Shown: positions 34,660 to 43,911, counted from the stretch's first letter. The stretch is 64,000 nucleotides of DNA from Dyadobacter sp. MSC1_007 (GCF_023667495.1 NZ_JAMOZL010000013.1:214491-278490), one strand, 5' to 3'. The notes: a model not told the origin generated them from the letters alone. Program-made: numbers and translations.

Positions 34660-36273
34660 TTAGTACAACTTCTGACGCTGTTGTTTTACCGTTTCGTCGG
34701 ACAGGAACTCGTCATAGCTCATCAGCTTATCCAAAATGCCTTTCGGTCCGATCTCGATGATCCTGTTTGCGATCGTATGTACGAACTGGTGATCATGGGA
34801 ATAGAACAACAAACAACCTGTAAAATCGATCAGGCCATTGTTCAATGCCGTAATGGATTCAAGGTCAAGGTGGTTGGTGGGGTCATCCAGCACCAGCGCA
34901 TTGGCGCCCGAGAGCATTGTACGCGAAAGCATACAACGCACTTTTTCACCTCCCGACAATACTTTCGCCTTTTTCAGCGACTCTTCACCCGAGAACAGCA
35001 TTCGTCCCAGAAAGCCGCGGATGAAGCTTTCGTCCTTTTCTTCCGAATACTGACGAAGCCAATCGACCAGATTAAGGTCTACATCAAAAAACTGCCCCGG
35101 ATCTTTCGGGAAATAGGATTTGGTAATGGTCACACCCCAAGTATAATTGCCCTTATCGGGCTTCTGTACATCGCTGATAATATCAAAGAATGCACTGATT
35201 GCCATCACATTACGGCTTACAAATGCAATTTTATCGCCTTTGTTAACAGTAAAATTCAGGTTTTCAAAAAGCTTGGTGCCATCCTCAGCGGTTTTGGAAA
35301 GACCTTCCACGCGCAAAAGCTGGTCCCCCACCTCACGCTCCGATTTGAATGCGATATAAGGGTATTTACGTGACGAGGGTTTAATATCATCGATCGTGAG
35401 CTTTTCCAGAAGCTTAGCACGTGATGTAGCCTGCTTGGATTTGGATGCATTCGCGCTGAAACGGCGTATAAATTCTTCCAGCTCCTTACGCTTGTCTTCC
35501 GCCTTCCTGTTGGCATCCGTGCGTTGCTTCAATGCCAACTGACTCGACTGGTACCAGAACGAGTAGTTACCCGAGAACATCTGCACTTTGCTGAAATCAA
35601 TGTCAACTACGTGCGTACAAACTTCATCCAGGAAGTGGCGGTCGTGGGAAACAACGATCACAGTGTTCTTGAAATCTGCCAGGAAGTTTTCCAGCCATAA
35701 TACCGTCTCAACATCAAGGTTGTTGGTAGGCTCATCGAGCAGAAGCACATCCGGATTGCCGAATAGCGCCTGGGCAAGCAGCACGCGTACTTTGTCGTTG
35801 GCATTCAGGTCGGTCATCATGGCCTGATGAAGATCCTCTCCCAATCCCAGGCCGCTCAAAAGCTGTCCAGCTTCCGCTTCGGCCTCCCAGCCGTTCAGGT
35901 CTGCAAATTCCGCTTCCAGCTCTGCTGCCTTCTCTCCATCAGCGTCTGTAAATTCTTCTTTCTCGTAAATCGCCTCGCGCTCCTTCATGACCTTGTAGAG
36001 TCGTTCGTGGCCCAAGATCACAGTATCCATGACCGAATAGGCGTCAAACTCGAACTGGTCCTGTTTCAGAAAAGTCATCCGCTCGCCCGGGTTCATGGCT
36101 ACATTACCCGTCTGCGGCTCGATTTCTCCTGAAAGAATTTTCAAAAATGTGGATTTCCCGGCTCCATTAGCTCCAATCACACCGTAACAGTTACCCGGGA
36201 CAAACTTTATATTTACTTCGTCGAACAATATCCTTTTACCGTATCGCAGCGATACGTTCTGAACCGTAATCAT
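34660..36273 (-). CDS. ABC-F family ATPase, YbiT-like
   Basis: The 537-residue soluble protein holds two ATP-binding cassettes. Cassette 1 has Walker A GANGAGKST (about 34-42) and Walker B VLLLDEPTNNLD, with the shortened signature seen in YbiT (LNANDKVRVLLAQALF). Cassette 2 has LSGGEKVRCMLSR and ALVLDDPTNHLD. A charged linker (KRKELEEFIRRF) joins them. ABC-F proteins act on the ribosome in translation or drug protection. YbiT-like members are general translation factors, not transporters. It is a single gene between two terminators. Confidence 0.92.
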   Translation of the reverse strand: MITVQNVSLRYGKRILFDEVNIKFVPGNCYGVIGANGAGKSTFLKILSGEIEPQTGNVAMNPGERMTFLKQDQFEFDAYSVMDTVILGHERLYKVMKEREAIYEKEEFTDADGEKAAELEAEFADLNGWEAEAEAGQLLSGLGLGEDLHQAMMTDLNANDKVRVLLAQALFGNPDVLLLDEPTNNLDVETVLWLENFLADFKNTVIVVSHDRHFLDEVCTHVVDIDFSKVQMFSGNYSFWYQSSQLALKQRTDANRKAEDKRKELEEFIRRFSANASKSKQATSRAKLLEKLTIDDIKPSSRKYPYIAFKSEREVGDQLLRVEGLSKTAEDGTKLFENLNFTVNKGDKIAFVSRNVMAISAFFDIISDVQKPDKGNYTWGVTITKSYFPKDPGQFFDVDLNLVDWLRQYSEEKDESFIRGFLGRMLFSGEESLKKAKVLSGGEKVRCMLSRTMLSGANALVLDDPTNHLDLESITALNNGLIDFTGCLLFYSHDHQFVHTIANRIIEIGPKGILDKLMSYDEFLSDETVKQQRQKLY

Positions 36274-36353
36274 CTTAAAATTGATTATTTATGAATGAGA
36301 CCGCAAAATTACAAAAATCGGGCTTATTTAGCATCCTTGACCCAACTAAAAGC

Positions 36354-36384
36354 AAACAAAACAGGCCGGTTCATCACCGGCCTG
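36354..36384 (-). terminator. Terminator of the beta-propeller gene
   Basis: CAGGCCGGT (36362-36370) pairs with ACCGGCCTG (36376-36384) around a 5-nt loop. On the minus strand it is followed by a T-rich stretch (TTTTGTTTG), which fits the end of the gene at 36409-37683. Confidence 0.75.
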
Positions 36385-36408
36385 CATGCATTTCCTATTT
36401 AAAAACGG

Positions 36409-37683
36409 TCAGGGAATAACGCGCAATGTATGAGCGCCTTTTGCTACACTTATTTTCGCGCCCTGTTTTTTCAGTGAAGGCGTCTCGCCTTTGGCAACAG
36501 TCCAGAACTCAACGCCGCCGTTTCCAGCGCCATATTCCAGATATTCGAACACGGATACTGCAATGTTGGAGCCGTCTTTGTCAAAAGCCACGCTCTGTGG
36601 GTAAATCCCGTCGAATGGATAGTCTGCAACTTTGGTAAGTGCGCCAGTTGCTGCTACCTTATATAATGAAAGAGAAGCACCTGCACCCGCTCCCGCTTCG
36701 GCCCATGGAGAACCGCTTTTACCTGCATTGGCCGTTACTAGCAATGCACCGTCAGGGCTGATCGCAAATGAACCGGCATTCAAGCCCACCGGCGCCTGGC
36801 CAGCCACTTTATGCTCGACTGCTCCGTCCATTGAGAAATCGACTACGAATATTTCACCGTCGCCAGCGCCTTTACCAGGCACACCTTTGGCGTCCAGCAC
36901 CAGATAATGCTTGCCATCGGGAGTGAATTTACCAAACGAGGGATCAGTTCCTACCTTCACGGGCTTACCTACCATCTCTACATTTTTCAGCTTTCCGGCT
37001 TCGCGGATTACTTTATAAAGCCCTACTTCATTGGAGTTGTCCAAAGTAAAAGCAATAAAGTCACCGGATGGGTGCCACGAAATGTCGATGATCTTGTTGG
37101 CAGTATCCAACGCTGCGGGCAGGTTGAGGAAACGCGCTGGCTTGCCGTCAGGCCCCGCCTCGATGAAAACAAGTTCTTTGCCAGTATCGCTGGTGGAGAG
37201 TATCAGCTCGTTCTTATTGACGTCAATCGAAGTAGGTTTTTTACCAACCGGAAAGCCAAATTTAGCCTTCGGCGCAGCCAGGTTGGTGATATCTACGACA
37301 AATAGCTTTTCGCCTGCCGGGAATTCCTTGGAAGGGTCCTTGTATTCGCCGACACCATCCTCGGGCCTTATCCGGTTTTCCAGCACATAAGCCAGGCCAC
37401 CTGTCGCAGGAACGGCCAGTGTTTTGGAATAGCCCAAAACCGAATTGGATACCAGGGCACTTCCCAGGCCTTTACTCCCCCTTTCAACCGGAAATTTGAT
37501 GGTCGTCAACTGATCTTTTGATGTGTTGTCTCTTAATAGCTTTCCATCAACCAATGCGGAAGCCGCCATATCAGCGTCAGAAACTACAACCAGGCCACGG
37601 GCATTGAAGGTGATGGGTGATTGGGCAACGGATGGAATGCTTCCCAGCGCAGCCAACCCAGCAAATAATGCGACTTTTTTCAT
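36409..37683 (-). CDS. Secreted beta-propeller (lactonase-like) protein
   Basis: The 424-residue protein has a signal peptide (MKKVALFAGLAALGSIPSVAQ). It then shows a run of propeller-like blades with recurring phrases: FAISPDGALLVTAN, GKFTPDGKHYLVLD, ISWHPSGDFIAFT, VAFDKDGSNIAVSVF. This is a WD40/YVTN or lactonase-type fold of about seven blades. No catalytic residues can be assigned, so the role may be ligand binding in the periplasm. It is a single gene; a 15-bp hairpin lies 51 bases before its ATG. Confidence 0.75.
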   Translation of the reverse strand: MKKVALFAGLAALGSIPSVAQSPITFNARGLVVVSDADMAASALVDGKLLRDNTSKDQLTTIKFPVERGSKGLGSALVSNSVLGYSKTLAVPATGGLAYVLENRIRPEDGVGEYKDPSKEFPAGEKLFVVDITNLAAPKAKFGFPVGKKPTSIDVNKNELILSTSDTGKELVFIEAGPDGKPARFLNLPAALDTANKIIDISWHPSGDFIAFTLDNSNEVGLYKVIREAGKLKNVEMVGKPVKVGTDPSFGKFTPDGKHYLVLDAKGVPGKGAGDGEIFVVDFSMDGAVEHKVAGQAPVGLNAGSFAISPDGALLVTANAGKSGSPWAEAGAGAGASLSLYKVAATGALTKVADYPFDGIYPQSVAFDKDGSNIAVSVFEYLEYGAGNGGVEFWTVAKGETPSLKKQGAKISVAKGAHTLRVIP

Positions 37684-37733
37684 AGAAAAGAATTTAAGTT
37701 TTAGGTGGTTTGAACAATGGATTTAACATCAAA

Positions 37734-37772
37734 AGGAACCTAGTAAGGTATCAAATGCCTTACTAGGTTCCT
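37734..37772. other. Perfect 15-bp hairpin upstream of the beta-propeller gene
   Basis: AGGAACCTAGTAAGG (37734-37748) pairs with its full complement at 37758-37772 around a 9-nt loop. It lies beyond the rpsT terminator and before the propeller gene. It could be a second terminator, a leader structure of the propeller mRNA or a binding site. Confidence 0.6.
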
Positions 37773-37790
37773 TTCATAAATCGCAAGATA

Positions 37791-37829
37791 CAACAAAAAA
37801 GAAAACCCTGGCAAGTGATTGCCAGGGTT
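37791..37829 (-). terminator. Intrinsic terminator of rpsT
   Basis: An 11-bp stem (AACCCTGGCAA at 37804-37814 with its complement at 37819-37829) with a 4-nt loop is followed on the minus strand by TTTTCTTTTTTG. It lies 22 bases past the rpsT stop. Confidence 0.9.
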
Positions 37830-37850
37830 AATTTCTCGCACAGGAAAAAA

Positions 37851-38114
37851 TTATGCTGCTACCGCAAGTGAATTGACCAATTTAGCCAACTTCGATTTTT
37901 GGTTAGAAGCTTTTTTCTTATGGATGATATTTTTCTTTGCCAAACGGTCCAACATTGAAGATACGGTTTTGTAAACTTCAACAGCTACTGCCTTATCAGT
38001 CGTTTCACGCAATTTCTTGATGTATGAACGTGTAGTTTTGTGCTGGTAACGATTACGCAAACGCTTTGTTTCGTTAGCGCGGATTCTTTTTAAAGCTGAT
38101 TTATGATTTGCCAT
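37851..38114 (-). CDS. rpsT: 30S ribosomal protein S20
   Basis: The 87-residue basic protein MANHKSALKRIRANETKR matches bacterial S20 over its whole length, with the conserved KKNIIHKKKASNQKSKLAK at the C-terminus. It binds 16S rRNA early in small-subunit assembly. It has its own strong promoter and terminator. Confidence 0.97.
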   Translation of the reverse strand: MANHKSALKRIRANETKRLRNRYQHKTTRSYIKKLRETTDKAVAVEVYKTVSSMLDRLAKKNIIHKKKASNQKSKLAKLVNSLAVAA

Positions 38115-38152
38115 TTTGTAATGAATATTTTCTTATTTCTCATTTCGGTCTG

Positions 38153-38184
38153 CAAAAATAGAAATTGCTTGTTAGAACGCCAAA
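38153..38184 (-). promoter_or_regulatory. Strong promoter of rpsT
   Basis: On the minus strand TTTG (38184-38181), exactly 20 bases, then TATTTTTG (38160-38153) give a perfect match to the Bacteroidota housekeeping promoter. The rpsT ATG follows 38 bases on. This is the clearest promoter in the window. Confidence 0.8.
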
Positions 38185-38217
38185 TTTCCCCGTAAATATA
38201 TTTCTTGGCCGCAAATA

Positions 38218-39021
38218 CTATTTTGGCATGCGCTGCACATCAGAGGCCAGGTACTCCTCTATCCTCGACTCCAGTTCGTTGTAAGGGATGTTGCTGTGAA
38301 GCTCGCCTTCGACTGCCAGTGAAATTTTTCCGGTCTGCTCCGATATCACGATCACAATGGCGTCGGTAGCCTCGCTCATTCCCATCGCGGCTCTGTGCCT
38401 AAAACCCAGGGAAGAAGGCACATCAACACCATCAGCTACAGGCAGCACGCATCTTGCGGCCTTCAAAACCCCATCTACGATCACTACGGCACCATCGTGC
38501 AGTTCGCTGTACTGGTTAAACAAGGATACCAGCAAGGGCTTGGAAACCCTCGCATCAAGCAATTCGCCCGTTTCGACGTATTTACTAAGATCGTCGCGCT
38601 TGTTGACCACGATCAGCGCTCCGGTAAAATTGGCAGCGATCGTTTTGCTTGCATCGATGATCTCTTTCAAGTTTTTGACCTCGAAATGCCTCATGGAATT
38701 CCCGATAAATTTTTTCAGAAAGCCATTGTTGGTATAGATAGTAGACTTGCCGATAATAAGCAAAAACCGGCGGATCTCCTGCTGAAATATAACGATCAAT
38801 GCCACGGCACCAACTCCCATAAAATATTGCAGGATGGCGGTAAGCAGCCCAAGGCCCAGGCCTTTGACGACCAGATAAAAGACGTAGACAAATAAGTATC
38901 CCAGGAAAACCCTGCTTGCGATACTCCCCCGAACGAGTGTATATACCTGATAAAGAAGAACAGACACCAGAAAAACATCCAGGATGTCAGCCCAGTTGAT
39001 GTTCAGAAAACCCACGCGCAT
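38218..39021 (-). CDS. cdaA: Diadenylate cyclase
   Basis: The 267-residue protein has three N-terminal membrane segments (about 10-95) and a DisA_N catalytic domain with the two signature motifs, LHDGAVVIVDG (DGA) and LGFRHRAAMGMSE (RHR). It condenses two ATP into cyclic di-AMP, a messenger for osmotic and envelope balance. It follows folP by 37 bases on the same strand, a pairing common in Bacteroidota; CdaR-type regulators are absent. Confidence 0.93.
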   Translation of the reverse strand: MRVGFLNINWADILDVFLVSVLLYQVYTLVRGSIASRVFLGYLFVYVFYLVVKGLGLGLLTAILQYFMGVGAVALIVIFQQEIRRFLLIIGKSTIYTNNGFLKKFIGNSMRHFEVKNLKEIIDASKTIAANFTGALIVVNKRDDLSKYVETGELLDARVSKPLLVSLFNQYSELHDGAVVIVDGVLKAARCVLPVADGVDVPSSLGFRHRAAMGMSEATDAIVIVISEQTGKISLAVEGELHSNIPYNELESRIEEYLASDVQRMPK

Positions 39022-39058
39022 AAAGAAATCAATATTATTTAGGGACTAAATTACTATT

Positions 39059-39910
39059 TTAATTCGTATAGTTACCGGCCGCCATCCAGAGTTTTACTGC
39101 TTCCACGGCTGGCCCCACATCATGAACACGCAAAATGGACGCGCCCTGCTGCAATGCCAGTGTGTTCAGCACGGTGGTTCCGTTTAGCGCTTCTTCGGGA
39201 GAAATGTGCAACGTTTTATAGATCGTTGTTTTCCTGGATAGTCCCGCCAGCACCGGATATCCCAGCGCCTGGAACTCGGACAGATGCTTTATTAATTCAA
39301 AATTCTGAGGGATCGTTTTGGCAAACCCAAAGCCGGGATCTACGATCAGGTCGGTAACGCCTTTACTTCTGAGTACGTCAATTTTACGTTTCAAATCAGA
39401 GAGCACCTCGGGCAAAAGCAACTTGTAACTGGTCAGTTGATTCATCGTTTGCGGTGTACCGCGCATGTGCATCAATACGTAAGGCACTTTCAATTTCGCA
39501 ACCGTATCAAACATATCATCATCCAGATTCCCGCCAGCGACGTCGTTAACAATATGAGCGCCGCTTGCTATGCCCCTTTCAGCCACAGCAGCCCGAAAGG
39601 TATCAACAGAAATGATCAGTTCCGGGAAATACTTAGTGAGTGGCGCTACGGCCGATTCGATCCGGTCGCCTTCCTCCTTCACCCCTACTTCCTGAGCGCC
39701 AGGCCGCGTAGAATAGCCTCCGATGTCGACCATAGCAGCTCCCTGGGTCACCATCTGCCCCACTTTTTCAACCAACTCGTTTTCCGACTCTACCCGGCTG
39801 CCTGAATAGAACGAATCGGGCGTAATATTAATAATGCCCATCACCAAAGGGGCGCTGAGATCCACTAACCGGCCCCTGATATTGAGCGTTTTTTTACTAA
39901 CTTGCGACAT
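39059..39910 (-). CDS. folP: Dihydropteroate synthase
   Basis: The 283-residue enzyme joins p-aminobenzoate to the pterin diphosphate in folate synthesis. Signature motifs are MGIINITPDSFYSG (about residue 24), IDVGG-type MVDIGGYSTRPGA, HIVNDVAGG, VDPGFGFAKT and LAGLSRKTTI. It shares a likely transcript with cdaA and diverges from the DUF1599 gene. Confidence 0.96.
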   Translation of the reverse strand: MSQVSKKTLNIRGRLVDLSAPLVMGIINITPDSFYSGSRVESENELVEKVGQMVTQGAAMVDIGGYSTRPGAQEVGVKEEGDRIESAVAPLTKYFPELIISVDTFRAAVAERGIASGAHIVNDVAGGNLDDDMFDTVAKLKVPYVLMHMRGTPQTMNQLTSYKLLLPEVLSDLKRKIDVLRSKGVTDLIVDPGFGFAKTIPQNFELIKHLSEFQALGYPVLAGLSRKTTIYKTLHISPEEALNGTTVLNTLALQQGASILRVHDVGPAVEAVKLWMAAGNYTN

Positions 39911-39994
39911 AAAATCTTTTCCAAAACAGGCAAAGGAATGAATATCAAAGCATTCTCTTCCTTCCGTCTGAAAGTCATTAACTTATTTGATATA

Positions 39995-40540
39995 GTGAAA
40001 TCCACAGAATCGGAATATCAGGAAATCATTCAGTATTGCCAAGATCTTTTTACAAAAAAAAACAAGGACTACGGAACATCCTGGCGCATTCTCAGGCTTC
40101 CTTCCATCACCGACCAGATATTCATCAAAGCGCAGCGAATCCGGACCATTCAGGAAAAAGGCACCCAAAAGGTCAACGATGATATCTCATCCGAATTCAT
40201 CGGGATCATCAACTACTGCGTGATGGCCCTGATCCAGATCGCCGCCAACGACGGGCAGCTTTCCATCGACGATTCGGATCTTACCAGTCTTTACAATCAC
40301 CAGGTGAACGAAGTAAAGGAATTGTTGTTTAATAAAAATCATGATTACGGCGAAGCCTGGCGCGATATGCGTGTAAGCTCGATGACCGATATCATTCTGA
40401 TGAAGCTGCTTCGCATCAAACAAATCGAGGACAACGAGGGCTTGACGCTCGTTTCCGAAGGTGTAAAGGCTGGCTATCAGGACATTATCAACTATTCGGT
40501 ATTCTGCCTGATTAAATCCAATGCATTGCAGACGAATTAA
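39995..40540 (+). CDS. DUF1599 protein with internal duplication
   Basis: With a GTG start at 39995 the protein has 181 residues. Two similar halves can be seen: CQDLFTKKNKDYGTSWRIL followed by RIRTIQEKG, and ELLFNKNHDYGEAWRDMR followed by RIKQIEDNEG. This is the DUF1599 pattern, a possible nucleotide-binding domain of unknown role. An ATG at 39938 would add 19 unrelated residues and leave only 27 bp to the divergent folP, too little for two promoters; hence the GTG. It leads the DUF1599-BT_3928-aroK group. Confidence 0.82.
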   Translation: MKSTESEYQEIIQYCQDLFTKKNKDYGTSWRILRLPSITDQIFIKAQRIRTIQEKGTQKVNDDISSEFIGIINYCVMALIQIAANDGQLSIDDSDLTSLYNHQVNEVKELLFNKNHDYGEAWRDMRVSSMTDIILMKLLRIKQIEDNEGLTLVSEGVKAGYQDIINYSVFCLIKSNALQTN

Positions 40541-40576
40541 TTGACCTTTGCCCGGTGCTCTAATCCATAGTTAGAA

Positions 40577-41668
40577 ATGAAAATCCTTGCCCAGATCTCA
40601 CGAGTTGTTGTCGGTTTCCTGTTCATTTTCTCTGGTCTTATCAAGCTCAACGACCCGATTGGGACGCAGTACAAGCTGGAAGAGTATTTCGAGGTTTTTG
40701 CCGCCGACCTTCCCGCATTTCATGATTCTTTCCTCTCACTGGTGCCACTTGCGCTGTATTTCTCGGTGTTTTTGTGCACAGCGGAAGTAGTCCTGGGAAT
40801 TGCATTGCTGGTGGGCTATAAGCCCAGGACAATTTCCTGGCTGCTGCTGGCGATCATCGTTTTCTTTACGTTTCTTACGTTCTATTCAGCATACTTCAAT
40901 AAAGTCACCGATTGCGGTTGTTTTGGAGCCGCTATCAAGCTAACGCCTTGGACCTCGTTTGGAAAGGACATCTTCCTGCTTGCACTGATATTGATCATCG
41001 TATATTATCGCAAGAAGTTTAAGTCTTACCCGACAGGCATCATTGTGGTCATTTCAACGGTTGCCTCACTTGCAATCGCTGTATATTCGCTCAGGCACCT
41101 GCCGATCATCGATCTGTTGCCTTACCGCGTCGGTGCGAGCATTCCGGCCCAAATGAAGCCTTCCGAGCCGCTGCGCTATCAGTATGTGTTTGAAAAAGAC
41201 GGGAAAACTTTGGAATTCGAGAAGTACCCCAGCGATACCACGATGACCTTCAAAGAGATGATCGTACTTAATGAAGACGCGAAACCTCAAATAACCGATT
41301 ACAAAGTTTGGAATGACGCCGGAGATTTTACGGAGAGCACCTTCCAGGGAAAGAAACTATTTTTGATTATTAAAAATCTGGATGATATCAACACTGCGGC
41401 ATTGCCGGATATCAATAAACTGATCAACAGTGTCAAGGGGAAGGGCGTAGAACCGATCATTCTCACTTCCGGCAGCAGCGAGGAAATAGAGAATTTCCTA
41501 AGCCAGCATCAGCTTACTGCACCCTATTATTATGTGGATGCTACCGTCCTGAAAACGATTTCGAGATCTAATCCGGGCCTCTGGTTGTTGAAAGACGGTA
41601 TTGTAAAGGGAAAATGGCATTATAACGACACCCCTACTGCCGAAGAAGTCCTGGAACTTGCCAAGTAG
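40577..41668 (+). CDS. BT_3928-family membrane protein (DoxX-like plus thioredoxin-like domain)
   Basis: The 363-residue protein has about four to five membrane segments in its first 180 residues with the DoxX/MauE-like pattern GFLFIFSGLIKLNDPIGT and the cysteine pair VTDCGCFG. A soluble C-terminal part resembles a thioredoxin fold (KLFLIIKNLDDIN, NPGLWLLKDGIVKGKW) without a CXXC. The family is named after a Bacteroides gene and has no settled function; a redox or respiratory-chain role is an inference. It lies between DUF1599 and aroK, a conserved order. Confidence 0.85.
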   Translation: MKILAQISRVVVGFLFIFSGLIKLNDPIGTQYKLEEYFEVFAADLPAFHDSFLSLVPLALYFSVFLCTAEVVLGIALLVGYKPRTISWLLLAIIVFFTFLTFYSAYFNKVTDCGCFGAAIKLTPWTSFGKDIFLLALILIIVYYRKKFKSYPTGIIVVISTVASLAIAVYSLRHLPIIDLLPYRVGASIPAQMKPSEPLRYQYVFEKDGKTLEFEKYPSDTTMTFKEMIVLNEDAKPQITDYKVWNDAGDFTESTFQGKKLFLIIKNLDDINTAALPDINKLINSVKGKGVEPIILTSGSSEEIENFLSQHQLTAPYYYVDATVLKTISRSNPGLWLLKDGIVKGKWHYNDTPTAEEVLELAK

Positions 41669-41703
41669 CGACACAGGATCTACAATAGCTTCTTTTTGAT
41701 AAA

Positions 41704-42207
41704 ATGAAAAATATTATACTCGTCGGAATGATGTCTTCCGGCAAGACCACGTTGGGTAAAAAGCTCGCACGCGCATTGCATTATCAGTTTGTCGACCTGG
41801 ATAAACTGATCGAAAAGGACCAGGGCATGGATATTCCGACTGTCTTTTCCAGTAAAGGGGAAGGTTACTTCCGTGAGGTAGAAAGCAGGATTTTGAAAGA
41901 GATTTCTACCCAAAAAGGCATTGTACTTGCCTCAGGAGGTGGTACGCCATGTTTTTTTGATAATATGGAAGTGATCCGGCAAATGGGCATCAGCATATTC
42001 CTGGATGTGCCTGCGGCAGACCTTGCCCGCCGGATAGAAAACCATGGGAAAGACGACCGACCGATCCTTTCCGGTGCTACCTCCTTGCAGGAAACACTGC
42101 AAGCCCGCATAACCGAACGCCTGCCGTTCTACTCTCAGGCTGATATTACCTTAAAGGGTGAGCTGGATGTGAACCACTTGCTTGAAGTTTTGAAACCACT
42201 TCTATAA
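41704..42207 (+). CDS. aroK: Shikimate kinase
   Basis: The 167-residue P-loop kinase phosphorylates shikimate at the 3-OH on the way to aromatic amino acids. Walker A is GMMSSGKTTLGKK, the shikimate-binding DLD is in FVDLDKLIE, and the glycine cluster ASGGGTPC and the lid with DDRPIL are present. The full family length is seen. It ends the three-gene group at an intrinsic terminator. Confidence 0.95.
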   Translation: MKNIILVGMMSSGKTTLGKKLARALHYQFVDLDKLIEKDQGMDIPTVFSSKGEGYFREVESRILKEISTQKGIVLASGGGTPCFFDNMEVIRQMGISIFLDVPAADLARRIENHGKDDRPILSGATSLQETLQARITERLPFYSQADITLKGELDVNHLLEVLKPLL

Positions 42208-42210
42208 AAC

Positions 42211-42237
42211 AAAAAACCTGCATTCAGCAGGTTTTTT
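42211..42237 (+). terminator. Intrinsic terminator of aroK
   Basis: AAAAAACCTGC (42211-42221) pairs with GCAGGTTTTTT (42227-42237) around ATTCA. The T-rich arm doubles as the U-tract. Confidence 0.85.
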
Positions 42238-42262
42238 GTTTTCAATGTTCTGATCGCTACGT

Positions 42263-43807
42263 TTAGAAAAACGTCCCTAGGGTCAGCATTACATTCACCG
42301 GTTTATTGGTGATCTCAACCGACGAGTAGTTTTTAGGATCGTTCAGGTAATAAGGCGTGTATGCTGATTTATAAGTCGTGTAGGTACCGGTAAGGTCGGC
42401 AAAAAATCTGCTGCTCCTGACACCCACACCAGCTGAGAAAAGCAGTTTGCTGCGATCGATTCCATCATCACGCGTCACGTACGGATCAGAAATGTATGCA
42501 CCTCCCAGACGCGCCCGAAAGACATTCGCCCGGAACTCACCACCTAGCCGGAAATTGACGGTATTGCGGTAGGTATCCATAATTTCGTTTTTGGTGTCAT
42601 TTTTAAAGGCCTGGTTGTCCGTACTGCTCAGAAAACTGGTCCGGACCCGCATTCCGCTATATCCGACGTATTCTATCGTCCCGGTTAGAAAGCCCTTATC
42701 CTGAAAAAAAACCGTCGCACCGACGTTACCGCGTATAGGACTGATCAAGTTGTATTCAAAATCATTGGCAGCAATGGGCAGTGATGTATAAGGCGGGTCG
42801 ATCAGATTGCCATCCGGACCAGTGACTTTGTTGTCAACAAAACCAGCCGCCACATTCTGACTGAATGTTTCCTTAATTGAGCTAAACGTTGGGCTAATGA
42901 GCGTTCCTCCCAATTGAAACATTGGATTGACCTTGTAAATAGCTCCGACTGACAGGTTAAACCCGCTACCTCTTACGGTAATGCTTTCACTTTGATCGAT
43001 ATAAAGCAGCTCAGGACTGTTTACGTAGTCGTCGCTGAAAGTTGAGGTGTAATCGAATTTGATCCTGCTAAACCCGACATTCGCTCCAAAATAAAATTTG
43101 TCGTTCAGATTCCCGGCATAGGCGAAAGTCCATTGCGAATTAGCGCCTGTGGAAGTATAGTCACCATATTGATCCGAAACACTCGTCGCATCCAGGGCGT
43201 TATAGGGAGGCCCCGCAGAAGTAGTCGGATTGATCAGGTACATTTGATAATAAGCGGCGGGAATCGAATAGGCCATTGGGATAGCACTGTCAAAATCCCT
43301 TTCGAGGTCTTGAAGACTCGTCTTATTACCATTAACCCCTTCCAACACATTATCCAGATAAGTACTGTTGTTGTTCCTTCCCCGGTACTGATAGCCGTTC
43401 TGAAAAGACTGTTGCCTTGAAAACGAAATACCAAATGAGGAGCGTTTCCATTTCCGCTGAAAACCCGGCTGACTGGCAATGACCAGCGATGCCTGCGGGA
43501 TGTTGAAGAGGGATTTGCTATCAGTTGTATTCTGGCCAAGATAGTTTGTTTTGGTTCCGGCAACAGTAACCGCAGGGCTGATCGAAATTTCGGACCGGTT
43601 ATAAAAGCCGAGCCCTGCCGGGTTTCCGAATATCGAACTCGGATCGCCACCGATGGCAGCGTGGTTACCGCCTAATGCCTGGAATCGGGCTGAGCCGGTC
43701 TGGTTCATTTCTGAATATCTTAAGGCGTCACCGGCATACTGGCCGAAAGATAGTGAGGAAGTCAAAAGGGCTGAAAGGAGTAGCGCCCCGGTTTTTGTTT
43801 TTGACAT
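42263..43807 (-). CDS. Outer-membrane beta-barrel protein (OmpP1/FadL-like)
   Basis: The 514-residue protein begins MSKTKTGALLLSALLTSSLSFGQ, a signal peptide, followed by ALRYSEMNQTGSARFQALGGNHAAIGGDPSSIFGNPAGLGFY, where the NPAGL phrase is typical of OmpP1/FadL-type transporters. Amphipathic beta strands continue to the C-terminus, which ends in the aromatic TLGTFF. It likely carries hydrophobic compounds across the outer membrane. The ATG at 43807 gives the signal peptide; a longer frame upstream does not. Confidence 0.82.
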   Translation of the reverse strand: MSKTKTGALLLSALLTSSLSFGQYAGDALRYSEMNQTGSARFQALGGNHAAIGGDPSSIFGNPAGLGFYNRSEISISPAVTVAGTKTNYLGQNTTDSKSLFNIPQASLVIASQPGFQRKWKRSSFGISFSRQQSFQNGYQYRGRNNNSTYLDNVLEGVNGNKTSLQDLERDFDSAIPMAYSIPAAYYQMYLINPTTSAGPPYNALDATSVSDQYGDYTSTGANSQWTFAYAGNLNDKFYFGANVGFSRIKFDYTSTFSDDYVNSPELLYIDQSESITVRGSGFNLSVGAIYKVNPMFQLGGTLISPTFSSIKETFSQNVAAGFVDNKVTGPDGNLIDPPYTSLPIAANDFEYNLISPIRGNVGATVFFQDKGFLTGTIEYVGYSGMRVRTSFLSSTDNQAFKNDTKNEIMDTYRNTVNFRLGGEFRANVFRARLGGAYISDPYVTRDDGIDRSKLLFSAGVGVRSSRFFADLTGTYTTYKSAYTPYYLNDPKNYSSVEITNKPVNVMLTLGTFF

Positions 43808-43845
43808 GACGTTCAGTAATCTAAATTCAATACTTTCTAAACGAA

Positions 43846-43877
43846 AACCCTGCAAAATTATGACATTTTGCAGGGTT
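43846..43877 (-). terminator. Terminator of the repetitive lipoprotein gene
   Basis: AACCCTGCAAAAT (43846-43858) pairs with its complement at 43865-43877. On the minus strand TTTTCGTTT follows. It lies between the lipoprotein and barrel genes, which run in the same direction. Confidence 0.75.
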
Positions 43878-43911
43878 TGACTTGATTTATCTCTGTTTCA
43901 GGACGATCGAA

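Noticed and set aside
34681..35373. 230-codon open frame opposite the ABC-F gene
   Set aside because: The composition follows the complementary strand of the ATPase motifs; no independent start context or function is visible.
34660..36273. Degenerate first ABC signature of the ABC-F protein as a defect
   Set aside because: YbiT-type proteins normally have a shortened signature there, so it is not unusual.
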